Shown here: positions 1 through 7,581 of the stretch, in pieces
How positions within the stretch are numbered: position 1 is the stretch's first letter
Layout of the letters: every line of letters starts with the position of its first letter
Origin: an uncultured Porphyromonadaceae bacterium
GTDB lineage: Bacteria > Bacteroidota > Bacteroidia > Bacteroidales > Muribaculaceae
Direction of reading: 5' to 3'
NCBI GenBank assembly: GCA_937921035.1
Contig: CALEUL010000061.1
Span: 1-64,000, forward strand
DNA: 64,000 bases
Translations under genes and position numbers: made by a program
The notes under the pieces: model-generated
The model's input: only the letters and a program-made list of their open reading frames with translations
The model's database searches: none
What the model was told of the DNA's origin: nothing

Positions 1-35
1 CTTCATTATGCATTATGCATTCTTCATTACGCATT
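1..35. repeat. Tandem NNNCATT heptamer repeat inside the aminotransferase
   Basis: The plus strand reads as five consecutive 7-mers ending in CATT (cttcatt, atgcatt, atgcatt, cttcatt, acgcatt) from base 1 to 35, and may continue to the left. Because 7 is not a multiple of 3, each gain or loss of one unit would shift the reading frame of the aminotransferase. Similar short heptameric repeats occur in Bacteroidetes and cyanobacteria, mostly between genes. Confidence 0.7.
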
Positions 36-190
36 GGAGAAACTTTGTTTACAAAGTTTTCAAGGTCCTTTTCAAAACCGTTCACGTTTGGGCCCAGGGG
101 CACAACCCAGTTCTGGTCGAAAGCCTCCTTTATAAAATCCATTTCCTTGCCGCTCATATGAGCCAGACAAAGCAAAATACGTTCACTCAT
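1..190 (-). CDS. DegT/DnrJ/EryC1/StrS aminotransferase, N-terminal fragment (PglE-like)
   Basis: Partial gene running off the left edge; the first 63 codons are visible from an ATG at 190. The N-terminus contains the stretch NWVVPLGPNVNGFEKDLENF, typical of PLP-dependent sugar aminotransferases of the PglE/DegT family, which make 4-amino sugars such as UDP-4-amino-bacillosamine precursors. It follows two PglD-like acetyltransferases and a PglC-like phosphotransferase on the same strand, which supports a Pgl-type amino-sugar pathway. After about residue 50 the conserved sequence gives way to the translation of a heptamer repeat (MRNEECIMHNE). The PLP lysine and the rest of the enzyme lie outside the window, so I cannot tell whether the frame stays open. 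Confidence 0.75.
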   Translation of the reverse strand, partial: MSERILLCLAHMSGKEMDFIKEAFDQNWVVPLGPNVNGFEKDLENFVNKVSPMRNEECIMHNE

Positions 191-200
191 ATTGATTTTT

Positions 201-815
201 CTATTTATTGTCTCTTATTACTTTACAAGGATTGCCAAATGCTATTACATTGTCCGGTATGTCTTTAACAACAACAGAACCGGCGCCAATCATACAATTC
301 TTGCCTATGCGAATTCCCTGCTTTACAACTGTTCCAGCTCCTATCCAAGTACATTCACCTATTTCACTTCCTCCGCATATAGTTGCCCCGGATGCTACAT
401 GCACAAAGTCATTGATGATTACATCGTGTCCAACAGAAGCCTTTGTATTTAGAATACAATGTCTTCCAATTTTTGCAGAGGATTGCACTACCGCGCCGTG
501 CACGATAACTGAGCCCTCTCCAACTGGCACATTTCTACAAATAATAGAACTCGGATGTATTGCTGTTAAATATTTATTTACGGTAATCTTCTCTACTATC
601 TTTTTACGGACCAAGCAATTGCCGATAGTAATTATTGCCTTGTCATATTTTATATCCGGCTTTGACAATGGCAAACCCATGAATATATTTTCGGCAGGCG
701 AATCATCTACAATTCGTTCGGCCTTTAACCCGTTTGACTCCAATATATCAAGAACAACTTTGCAGTGTCCTCCGGCTCCGTAGAGTGTTATTCCTTCGAT
801 CGACATTGGCTGCAT
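201..815 (-). CDS. pglD: PglD-like sugar N/O-acetyltransferase (NeuD family)
   Basis: 204 aa. An N-terminal Rossmann-like half with a GAGGH motif near residues 13-17 is followed by a left-handed beta-helix of hexapeptide repeats (about 88-200). The catalytic-type His is in VGHD (His130), and the protein ends in the usual GNPCKVI cap. Family members transfer acetyl from acetyl-CoA to a 4-amino group of a nucleotide sugar (PglD, PerB) or to O positions (NeuD). It lies between another PglD paralogue and a PglE-like aminotransferase, which fits UDP-N,N'-diacetylbacillosamine-type synthesis in the cytoplasm. The ATG at 815 begins 6 bases after the upstream stop; Met4 (806) matches the usual family start better and is a real alternative. 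Confidence 0.85.
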   Translation of the reverse strand: MQPMSIEGITLYGAGGHCKVVLDILESNGLKAERIVDDSPAENIFMGLPLSKPDIKYDKAIITIGNCLVRKKIVEKITVNKYLTAIHPSSIICRNVPVGEGSVIVHGAVVQSSAKIGRHCILNTKASVGHDVIINDFVHVASGATICGGSEIGECTWIGAGTVVKQGIRIGKNCMIGAGSVVVKDIPDNVIAFGNPCKVIRDNK

Positions 816-821
816 ATTTCA

Positions 822-1532
822 TCAAGCAGCCAACAGGCTGTGTATTAACGTTTTACCCCCCCCTGAAATTTCTACGAATTCAGATTGGCAATATTCTGGT
901 TTATACTTGATTACCTTTGCCGGAACTCCAGCCATAACTGCTCCATCAGGGACATCCTTAATTACGACCGCTCCAGCCCCTATAAGGCAGTCTTTACCGA
1001 GCCGATGTAATCCAGTCATTACAGTTGAACCGATTCCACAATAAGAATTTTCTTCTGCAACAATTGAAGCTCCAAAATTACATCCTGTTGACAGGAATGT
1101 TCCGGTTTTTAGAATATTATGATGGGCAATGCTCACATTCATACTTATCATGACAAAATCTTCAATCTTTGTATAAGGCATAATTTGAGTTCCTAAAAGA
1201 ATATATACGCCTTTTCCAATTTCAACATCTGGTGAAATGATGACTGATGGATGTATGTAAGAAGGTGTTTCAAATCCTAGAGAAGCCGCCTGCCGAAGAA
1301 AGTTGACCCTTAATTTATTGTTACCCAATGGGCAATATACTGAAGTTATACCATATTTTTCCTTAAGAGTAGACAGAGTCGAAATAGGTCCAAGAACTGG
1401 CAGACCACCAAATTGTCTGTCAACTATTTTAGGATCATCATCAAGAAACCCGACAACATCTACGCCGGCTTCTTTTAGATATGAGAGATATACTTCTCCA
1501 TATTTCCCGGCACCAATTATTACACTTTTCAT
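822..1532 (-). CDS. pglD: PglD-like sugar acetyltransferase with G8 tract near its 3' end
   Basis: 236 aa. It has the NeuD/PglD architecture: an N-terminal nucleotide-sugar-binding fold (GAGKYGEV at 7-14), then hexapeptide repeats from about residue 95, with the catalytic-type His pair in SIAHHN (about 137-138) and a GVPAKVIKY cap. It is 11 nt downstream of the PglC-like gene and 6 nt upstream of a second PglD, all on one strand. The C-terminus extends about 25 residues past the usual family end. This tail contains a run of eight G on the coding strand (plus positions 856-863) encoding Gly-Gly-Gly. A one-base change would end the protein within a few codons and move the stop further from the next start. 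Confidence 0.85.
   Translation of the reverse strand: MKSVIIGAGKYGEVYLSYLKEAGVDVVGFLDDDPKIVDRQFGGLPVLGPISTLSTLKEKYGITSVYCPLGNNKLRVNFLRQAASLGFETPSYIHPSVIISPDVEIGKGVYILLGTQIMPYTKIEDFVMISMNVSIAHHNILKTGTFLSTGCNFGASIVAEENSYCGIGSTVMTGLHRLGKDCLIGAGAVVIKDVPDGAVMAGVPAKVIKYKPEYCQSEFVEISGGGKTLIHSLLAA
856..863. repeat. C8/G8 homopolymer in pglD
   Basis: Eight consecutive C on the plus strand (G8 in the gene). In the present state the frame continues to a TGA at 822-824, 6 nt before the next ATG. With seven or nine G the frame meets a TAA almost at once. A G/C run of this length in a moderate-GC gene is a plausible slipped-strand site. Confidence 0.6.
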
Positions 1533-1535
1533 AAT

Positions 1536-2150
1536 TCAATTAAAACCGTTAAAGGCTTCAGCAGTTGCCTGGCCTTCCGCAGATATGCCTTCTCGTTTGA
1601 ATACTTTCTGTATGGTTAAAAGAACAATTTTACAATCAAGTAAAAAAGAAATATTGTCAACATACCACACATCATACTCGAATTTCTTTGTCCAAGTAAT
1701 TGAGTTCCGCCCATGCGTCTGCGCCCAACCGGTAATACCAGGCCTGACTTCATGCCTACGAGCCTGTTCTGGACTATATAATGGGAGATAGTAAGTACGC
1801 AAAGGACGAGGGCCAATAAGCGACATATCGCCTTTAAAGACATTCCAAAGCTGTGGCAATTCATCTATAGATGTTGAACGTACAAAGCGACCAACTTTAG
1901 TGAGACGTTGTGCATCAGGAAGCAACTTCCCTTCCGCATCACGTTCATCTGTCATAGTCTTGTACTTCACAACCTTGAATATTTTACCGTTTTTGCCCGG
2001 ACGATCCTGAAAAAAGAATGCTCCTGCCCCTTTATTGGCAAAATGAAGCCAGACTGTAACAGCCGCCAGTGGCAAGCTCAATACGAGCAACGCACCGCCC
2101 GAGGCAACAACGTCAATCGTCCGCTTGAAAAAGTCGCGATATGGTTTCAT
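1536..2150 (-). CDS. pglC: Initiating sugar-1-phosphate transferase (PglC/WcaJ C-terminal type)
   Basis: 204 aa, the size of the small monotopic phosphoglycosyl transferases. One membrane-associated helix (about 10-35) precedes the bacterial sugar-transferase domain with KYKTMTDERD (the DE pair near residue 68), LPQLWNVFKGDMSLIGPRP (about 97-115) and VRPGITGWAQ. These enzymes move a sugar phosphate from UDP-sugar to undecaprenyl phosphate, the first step of repeat-unit assembly. PglD-like and PglE-like genes follow directly, so a bacillosamine-like or other acetamido-dideoxy sugar donor is likely. Its ATG overlaps the upstream stop by 4 nt (ATGA), implying translational coupling. Confidence 0.92.
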   Translation of the reverse strand: MKPYRDFFKRTIDVVASGGALLVLSLPLAAVTVWLHFANKGAGAFFFQDRPGKNGKIFKVVKYKTMTDERDAEGKLLPDAQRLTKVGRFVRSTSIDELPQLWNVFKGDMSLIGPRPLRTYYLPLYSPEQARRHEVRPGITGWAQTHGRNSITWTKKFEYDVWYVDNISFLLDCKIVLLTIQKVFKREGISAEGQATAEAFNGFN

Positions 2151-2959
2151 ATTTTCTCTTTTAAATCTGACAAATTATAGAACACTATACTAATCACCGG
2201 ATAGCTGCTGTCGGCTATTTCTTTTACTGCATTCCTTATTTCGTCGTTATTATTATTCCGGCAAACAAATAAGAGATAGACAAGTAAATCACTCGTATCA
2301 TATACTTTAAGAGCATTCTCCATTTTGGCCATAAAGTGTCTGTACTGTTCCCGTGCTTGCGCAACAGACGAGCATACTTTTACTTCTATAAGATATGTCA
2401 GGCCATAGCCGGAAGCTGTGGCATCGAAAACAATGCCGGGGTTTCCTTTCAGGAACACTTCTCGCCTCACGTCGCGTAAACCAAGTTCTGTACAGAACTC
2501 GTTTATAGCGGCATATTCATATTGATAATAATCAGTGGGCTTGGCTCCAGCCATCATGAATACATGCGACTTCTTACTTAATTTTGATGCATCAGAAGCT
2601 AATGGTGATGTTTGAATATTTGCAGCAACTGAAGGTAAATTGTCAATTTTACGTTCTGTTCTGGCAATTACTTTACTAATTATATCGAGCCGGTCAAGAC
2701 TTGTATTGAGTTTACCCTCTATTTCACTCATAGAGCCAAGATTTCCGGATGTGGTATTGGCTGCATTCATAGACAGTACTATCGAGATTAAAGCCAATAG
2801 TATCGAAGAAACAGTGGCCGCGAAAGTTATGTTTTGAAATGCGTCGTCACTAATTCTACCTTTGCAAAAACATACTATCATGAATCCTAACACAATAATA
2901 AATATAATGCAGAGATAAATGATATGTAGATGACAAATGCCTGAGGCAGGTTTACTCAT
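2147..2959 (-). CDS. Membrane protein with C-terminal PD-(D/E)XK nuclease-like domain
   Basis: 270 aa, not a recognised polysaccharide gene. There are two hydrophobic segments (about 11-35 and 41-65) and a polar, probably coiled-coil stretch (about 75-115). The C-terminal domain (about 140-270) has the order Glu (in the EYAAINEF helix), Asp in GIVFDATASGYG and Glu-x-Lys in YLIEVKV, which resembles the PD-(D/E)XK restriction-endonuclease-like core. It overlaps the genes on both sides (4 nt with the PglC-like gene, 8 nt with the glycosyltransferase), so it is part of the polysaccharide operon rather than a separate cargo. The function is unknown; nuclease activity is an inference from the motif only. 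Confidence 0.65.
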   Translation of the reverse strand: MSKPASGICHLHIIYLCIIFIIVLGFMIVCFCKGRISDDAFQNITFAATVSSILLALISIVLSMNAANTTSGNLGSMSEIEGKLNTSLDRLDIISKVIARTERKIDNLPSVAANIQTSPLASDASKLSKKSHVFMMAGAKPTDYYQYEYAAINEFCTELGLRDVRREVFLKGNPGIVFDATASGYGLTYLIEVKVCSSVAQAREQYRHFMAKMENALKVYDTSDLLVYLLFVCRNNNNDEIRNAVKEIADSSYPVISIVFYNLSDLKEKI

Positions 2960-4160
2960 TTTTACGCAGAATTATATCAACAACCTTATCAACGGTATAA
3001 TTGTCCATCAAATATTTCCGACCTTTCAGCCCCATATCATCTATTTTACTGTCTTTTTTTACGAGTATATCCATGTTCTCTATGAAGCGAGGAAGGTCGC
3101 CGCTCAATGCCCATAGGCCGAAGCCTTCGCACTGGGCTATACACCCCATGTCGGTGCTAGGGTCGGTGGCAAGTAGTACCGGCATTCTGTTTTCGAGATA
3201 GCTGAGCAAACGCGATGGAAAATTGGGAATAGTGAACCGCGAATCAAGGAAGATAAGACCTACATGACAAGCGCGAATCAGCCGGTCATATTCATCTTTC
3301 GGAAGAGCGGACAATAATGTGGCGTTTTTGCACGATTTTTCTTCAAACCATTGGTGCATACGCGGGTATTCTGTGCCAGCACCGACCACGACAATATGTC
3401 TGTCGGAGTTATTTTCATTGACTTCTATAACTTTTAGCAGAAAATCAATACCTTGCGGTTTACCAAGATTGCCGCCATAAATAAAGAGTGTCTTATCTGT
3501 AGGAATCCCATATTTAGAGAGCAATATCCTTCGCTCCGATTCAGACAAGTCGGGAATTTCGACAGGCTCTACGGCGTTGGGGCAAAGTTCCACCTTGACC
3601 GGATCCACTTCCGGATTATGTTTTATCACATATTCACTATTTGCAGGCGACATGCAGCCTATGCGGTCGGATATCTGATACAATCGGTCTTCTTTGCGAC
3701 GAAACATCTTATGCAAAAGGCTTCCTTCTTTCATCATGCCGAGATCTACGGCATTCTGTGGGAAAATGTCTTTGAGCATCAGATAACTGCGACACCCGCA
3801 ACGCTCCTTGATTCTCTGAATCACTTTGTTGAATGTGATTGGCGGAGTTGCATAGAGAATCAAATCGAATTTAACCGCTCCCCAGTATTTGCGAATCGCT
3901 TTGTCAAACTGGCTCTCAAGCAATAAAGTGCCGATGCCCTTTTCAACAATATTCGTCTTCTGAATATTAAGGGTTTTTATCTTGAGGATATGACAGTGGG
4001 ACGAATCAATCATATGAGTTGATTTGCCGAAACGCCGTTCTGTCGGCGAGGCGATATATACGTCATTGCCGCGTCTGATAAATTCACGCATAAGGTCGGA
4101 GTAAATGCCTCTGACAGTCACATCATCGAAACGCGACAATGACAGGAATAGAATTTTCAT
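2952..4160 (-). CDS. wbuB: GT4 glycosyltransferase, WbuB-like (probable L-FucNAc transferase)
   Basis: 402 aa with the two-domain GT-B pattern. The N-terminal half is typical of WbuB/WcaI-type enzymes (LILYATPPITF, then LMLKDIFPQNAVDLGM). The C-terminal donor half has FIYGGNLGKPQGIDFLL, VVVGAGTEYPRM and IPNFPSRLLSYLENRMPVLL. In E. coli O26-type clusters wbuB follows the fnlABC genes for UDP-L-FucNAc. Here the equivalent capE, capF and capG lie just upstream on the same strand, so transfer of L-FucNAc to the lipid-linked acceptor is the best guess. It starts 6 nt after capG. Confidence 0.85.
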   Translation of the reverse strand: MKILFLSLSRFDDVTVRGIYSDLMREFIRRGNDVYIASPTERRFGKSTHMIDSSHCHILKIKTLNIQKTNIVEKGIGTLLLESQFDKAIRKYWGAVKFDLILYATPPITFNKVIQRIKERCGCRSYLMLKDIFPQNAVDLGMMKEGSLLHKMFRRKEDRLYQISDRIGCMSPANSEYVIKHNPEVDPVKVELCPNAVEPVEIPDLSESERRILLSKYGIPTDKTLFIYGGNLGKPQGIDFLLKVIEVNENNSDRHIVVVGAGTEYPRMHQWFEEKSCKNATLLSALPKDEYDRLIRACHVGLIFLDSRFTIPNFPSRLLSYLENRMPVLLATDPSTDMGCIAQCEGFGLWALSGDLPRFIENMDILVKKDSKIDDMGLKGRKYLMDNYTVDKVVDIILRKNE

Positions 4161-4166
4161 CGCTGT

Positions 4167-5345
4167 TTACTCCTTGCGCCAGACCATTTTGTTGACGACG
4201 GTTACGTAGGACTGGATGATTTTGACGACGATGTTGCTGACGTTTTCGCCGATGTAGACGTCGACGGGGGTGCCGTCATCGTGGTTGCGGTTCATCGATA
4301 TAGCGGTGTCGACGGCCTGAAGGAGGCTCTTTTCGTCAATTCCGGCGAGGATAAAGCCTGCGTTGTCTAGGCTCTCGGGGCGCTCTGTGGAGGTGCGGAT
4401 GCAGACGGCGGGGAAAGGATGGCCTACGGAGGTGAAGAAGCTCGATTCCTCGGGGAGGGTGCCGCTGTCGGATATGACGGCGGCGGCGTTCATCTGCAGG
4501 CAGTTATAGTCGTGGAAGCCGAGGGGTTCGTGGCGTATCACGCGCGGGTCGAGCTCGAATCCACTGCTTTCGAGGCGCTTGCGGCTGCGGGGATGGCAGC
4601 TGTAGAGGATGGGCATGTCGTACTTGCGGGCGATGGCGTTGATGGCGTTGAACAGGCTAAGGAAGTTCTTCTCGGTGTCGATGTTTTCTTCGCGATGGGC
4701 GCTGAGCAGGATGTATTTGCCTTTTTCGAGGCCGAGGCGGGCGTGGATGTCGCTGGCTTCGATGTCGGCGAGGTTCTGATGGAGCACTTCGGCCATCGGC
4801 GAGCCGGTTACGTAGGTGCGCTCTTTGGGCAGACCGCAGTCGGCGAGGTAGCGGCGGGCATGTTCTGAATAGCAGAGGTTTACGTCGCTGATGATGTCGA
4901 CGATGCGGCGGTTGGTCTCCTCAGGCAGGCATTCGTCCTTGCAGCGGTTGCCGGCTTCCATGTGGAAGATGGGGATGTGCAGGCGCTTGGCGGCGATGGC
5001 GCTGAGGCACGAGTTGGTGTCGCCGAGAATGAGCAGCGCGTCGGGCTTGATGTCCACCATCAGCTTGTAGGAGCAGTTGATGATATTGCCTACGGTGGCG
5101 CCGAGGTCATCGCCGACGGCGTCCATGTACACCTCGGGGTCGGCAAGTTTCAAATCCCTGAAGAATACGCCGTTGAGGTTGTAGTCGTAGTTCTGGCCGG
5201 TGTGGGCGAGGATGGTGTCGAAATATTTGCGGCACTTGTTGATGGTGGCCGCCAGGCGGATTATCTCGGGCCGGGTGCCGACGATTATCAGCAGGCGCAG
5301 GCGACCATCTTCTTTAAATTTTATATCTTTATAATCGGTTTTCAT
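4167..5345 (-). CDS. capG: UDP-N-acetylglucosamine 2-epimerase family (CapG/FnlC, UDP-L-FucNAc synthesis)
   Basis: 392 aa, a WecB-family epimerase: VGTRPEIIRLAATI near the N-terminus, AHTGQNYD, GDTNSCLSAI, HMEAGNRC and the C-terminal SDSGTLPEESS segment. In the CapE-CapF-CapG (FnlABC) pathway the third enzyme performs the C2 epimerisation that gives UDP-N-acetyl-L-fucosamine. Upstream capE and capF support that role over the UDP-ManNAc role of WecB. The start ATG overlaps the stop of the preceding serine-acetyltransferase-like gene (ATGA). That upstream gene is currently frameshifted, which could reduce coupled translation of capG. The gene is visibly more GC-rich than its acetyltransferase neighbours. 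Confidence 0.9.
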   Translation of the reverse strand: MKTDYKDIKFKEDGRLRLLIIVGTRPEIIRLAATINKCRKYFDTILAHTGQNYDYNLNGVFFRDLKLADPEVYMDAVGDDLGATVGNIINCSYKLMVDIKPDALLILGDTNSCLSAIAAKRLHIPIFHMEAGNRCKDECLPEETNRRIVDIISDVNLCYSEHARRYLADCGLPKERTYVTGSPMAEVLHQNLADIEASDIHARLGLEKGKYILLSAHREENIDTEKNFLSLFNAINAIARKYDMPILYSCHPRSRKRLESSGFELDPRVIRHEPLGFHDYNCLQMNAAAVISDSGTLPEESSFFTSVGHPFPAVCIRTSTERPESLDNAGFILAGIDEKSLLQAVDTAISMNRNHDDGTPVDVYIGENVSNIVVKIIQSYVTVVNKMVWRKE

Positions 5346-5966
5346 ATACTCATTTTAGCTTTAAGTTCTTCGATAAGTTTTACCTTATTGGCATAAGCTT
5401 CTCCGTCGCGTATATACCATGCTTGTGCATCTTTAATCCTTTTTGCGGGGGTACCCGCAATCATACAATCGGGACCGAATGATTTGTTTACAACTGAATT
5501 AGCGCCGACCGAGACATTATCGCCAAGTGTCAGCGGACTTGTCATTTTTGCTCCTGTTGCGAGGTAAAGTGCGTTTCCTATCACTTTGCTGTTGTCGGAA
5601 ATGCAGGTAGACGTGTGCAATACTGCATAGTTTCCAATTCTATTGGAGCCGCCCACGACAATGGTGCCGTAGTGAGGCAAAACTACTCCATACCCTAAAG
5701 TATTTGCTCCTATAGAAAAGCCAAGTTTAATTCCAAGTCTGCGAAATCTAAATCCGTGGTAGGCCTTCAGGAACAAATGGGGGGGGGGTAATGTGCTGTG
5801 GCACAGAATAATACGCACAACATCTCATGGATTTGAGGTACTGCATTATAATATCCGGCAAGAAAATATGCTTGAATCGATCTTTTAACGACCATTTAAA
5901 TTTACCGCGGTTCATCATCATGTCGGCCATGATGTAGAATTTCAATTCTTTCTTTGAAGAAATCAT
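5342..5966 (-). pseudogene. Serine-acetyltransferase-like O-acetyltransferase split by a C10 tract (possible phase-OFF allele)
   Basis: Two overlapping frames make up one hexapeptide acetyltransferase. The N-terminal part runs from ATG 5966 to a stop at 5748. The C-terminal part (to 5342) carries RRLGIKLGFSIG, VLPHYGTIVVGG and IAGTPAKRI, typical of CysE-like acetyltransferases of capsule loci. The junction is a run of ten C on the coding strand (plus 5779-5788, G10). Removing one C would join the frames into a protein of about 207 aa reading HITPPHLFLKAYHGF across the tract. The likely role is O-acetylation of a sugar in the repeat unit. The break may be slipped-strand phase variation, a permanent lesion or a sequencing error in the homopolymer; the sequence alone cannot decide. 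Confidence 0.8.
5779..5788. repeat. G10/C10 homopolymer, candidate contingency tract
   Basis: Ten consecutive G on the plus strand, the longest G/C run I noticed in the window. It sits in codons about 60-63 of the acetyltransferase. The two halves of that gene are out of frame by exactly one base, such that nine (or twelve) residues in the tract would restore a single open frame. Confidence 0.85.
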
Positions 5967-6076
5967 TTTTATCTGAATTATTAGTTTTTATGGTCGGAAG
6001 ATCGACAGCAGATAGTCTATTACAGAAATTGCAATCTACGTCTTTATGCCTAAACGCTTTAAGAAATAAAGACAGA

Positions 6077-7285
6077 TTAGACTATATCAAAGTAGGTGTC
6101 GGGCTTGTTGGGATCGAAAATTTCGTTGCAGTACATCACTGTTACGAGGTCCTCGGTATCGGAGAGGTTGATAATATTATGGGTGTAGCCGGGGAGCATG
6201 ATCACGGACTGTATCCTGTCGCCGCTCACCTCATATTCAAGCACTTCGTCGCTGCCCTCCTTGCGCATCTGTATCAACCCGTGGCCTTTCACGACGATGA
6301 ACTGCTCCCACTTGGTGTTGTGCCAGTGCTGGCCCTTGGTGATTCCGGGTTTGGAGATGTTGATGCTCACCTGGCCGCAGTTGAGGGTGTGGACAAGCTC
6401 GGTGAACGAGCCGCGGTTGTCGCAGTTCATCTTCAGGTCGAAAACGGCCTTGTCCTTGGGCAGATAGCTCAGATAGGTGGAGAACAGGCGCTTGGCGAAG
6501 CTGTCGGCGGGAATCTCGGGTATCATCAGCGTCTGCGGCAGTTCGGCAAACCGGTTCAGCAGGCCGACTATCTCGCCAAGGGTGGCCTTGAAGGTCGTCG
6601 GCACGTAACAGTAGCGGCCGTCGGGTGTGCCGACGGCTTCCACGCCGTCGAACTCGCAGTGATGCTCGCGGCCCTGGAGTGCGAGAATCATCTCGTCCAC
6701 AAGGTCGTCGATATACAGCAGCTCGAGCTCAACGGAGGGATCGTTCACCTGGATTGGCAGGCCGTTGGCGATATTGTTGCAGAAGGTTGCCACGGCAGAG
6801 TTGTAGTTAGGACGGCACCATTTGCCGAAGAGGTTCGGAAAGCGGTAGACCAGCACCTTTGCGCCCGTCTCGCGAGCGTAGCCGAAGAACAATTCCTCGC
6901 CGGCTTTCTTGCTCTCGCCGTAGGGGTGGCCCGCATAACGGCCTATCAGCGTGGCCTGTATGGAGCTGCTGAGCATCACCGGGCAGCTGTTGCCGTGCTT
7001 TTTGAGGGTGTCGAGAAGTGTGGAGGCGAAGCCGAAGTTGCCCTTGCGGAAATCCTCGGGATTCTCGGGGCGGTTCACGCCGGCGAGGTTGAACACAAAG
7101 TCGGCCTCGCGGCAGTAGCGGTCAAGCTCCTCGGGGGTCGAATCGAGGTCGTATTCAAACACTTCCTCTATCTCCACCGGGTAGTTCCGCGCCTTGCCGT
7201 CCTTGATATTGTTGAGCTGAGCGCACAGGTTTTTGCCGACAAAACCCTTGGCTCCTGTTACGAGTACTTTTAATAATTTAGACAT
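6077..7285 (-). CDS. capF: CapF/FnlB bifunctional epimerase-reductase (UDP-L-FucNAc synthesis)
   Basis: 402 aa. The N-terminal short-chain dehydrogenase domain has VTGAKGFVGKNL at about 9-20 and the catalytic YGESKKAGEE (YxxxK). The C-terminal cupin domain (about 285-395) has the metal-binding pattern GQHWHNTKWEQFIVV. This SDR-plus-cupin layout is diagnostic for CapF: the cupin half epimerises C3 and the SDR half reduces C4 of the CapE product. It acts in the cytoplasm between CapE and CapG. In this locus a toxin-antitoxin pair separates it from capE, and a phase-variable-looking acetyltransferase separates it from capG. Confidence 0.95.
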   Translation of the reverse strand: MSKLLKVLVTGAKGFVGKNLCAQLNNIKDGKARNYPVEIEEVFEYDLDSTPEELDRYCREADFVFNLAGVNRPENPEDFRKGNFGFASTLLDTLKKHGNSCPVMLSSSIQATLIGRYAGHPYGESKKAGEELFFGYARETGAKVLVYRFPNLFGKWCRPNYNSAVATFCNNIANGLPIQVNDPSVELELLYIDDLVDEMILALQGREHHCEFDGVEAVGTPDGRYCYVPTTFKATLGEIVGLLNRFAELPQTLMIPEIPADSFAKRLFSTYLSYLPKDKAVFDLKMNCDNRGSFTELVHTLNCGQVSINISKPGITKGQHWHNTKWEQFIVVKGHGLIQMRKEGSDEVLEYEVSGDRIQSVIMLPGYTHNIINLSDTEDLVTVMYCNEIFDPNKPDTYFDIV

Positions 7286-7303
7286 GAACTCCTTGAAAGA
7301 GTT

Positions 7304-7579
7304 CTATCCAAACAAATCCGAATGTGTTCCTGTATCGATTAAAAGCAGGGTCAGCAAGTTGTCATCTTGTTTCCATATCAAAAGCCAATCGGGCTGAATA
7401 TGGCATTCCCATGCTCCGTCGTAGTCGGCAGATAATTTGTGAGGCCTGTACTTGGATGGAAGCGAGCCCTTTTCCTGCAAAATTCTGACGACAGTTTCGA
7501 ACAATTTAGGGTCCAATCCTCGTTTCAGACATCTCTTGAAAGATTTCTTAAACGAGTTTGTTCGTTCGATTCTGTACAT
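7304..7579 (-). CDS. YafQ-family type II toxin (RelE/ParE-like mRNA interferase)
   Basis: 91 aa, the usual size for YafQ. Recognisable features are the basic N-terminal helix (FKKSFKRCLKRG), LPSKYRPHKLSADYDGAWECHI, and the C-terminal DTGTHSDLFG, where the conserved His/Asp/Phe of YafQ-type ribosome-dependent RNases sit. It begins 2 nt after the stop of a 67-aa antitoxin gene. YafQ toxins cleave mRNA on the ribosome when the antitoxin is depleted. It ends 18 nt before capF, so it lies inside the polysaccharide transcription unit. Confidence 0.9.
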   Translation of the reverse strand: MYRIERTNSFKKSFKRCLKRGLDPKLFETVVRILQEKGSLPSKYRPHKLSADYDGAWECHIQPDWLLIWKQDDNLLTLLLIDTGTHSDLFG

Positions 7580-7581
7580 AA

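Noticed and set aside
3453..3926. 157-codon plus-strand frame opposite the WbuB-like gene
   Set aside because: Shadow of a well-supported glycosyltransferase.
5954..7273. 439-codon plus-strand frame opposite capF
   Set aside because: CapF has full SDR and cupin motifs on the other strand; the plus frame shows only low-complexity composition.
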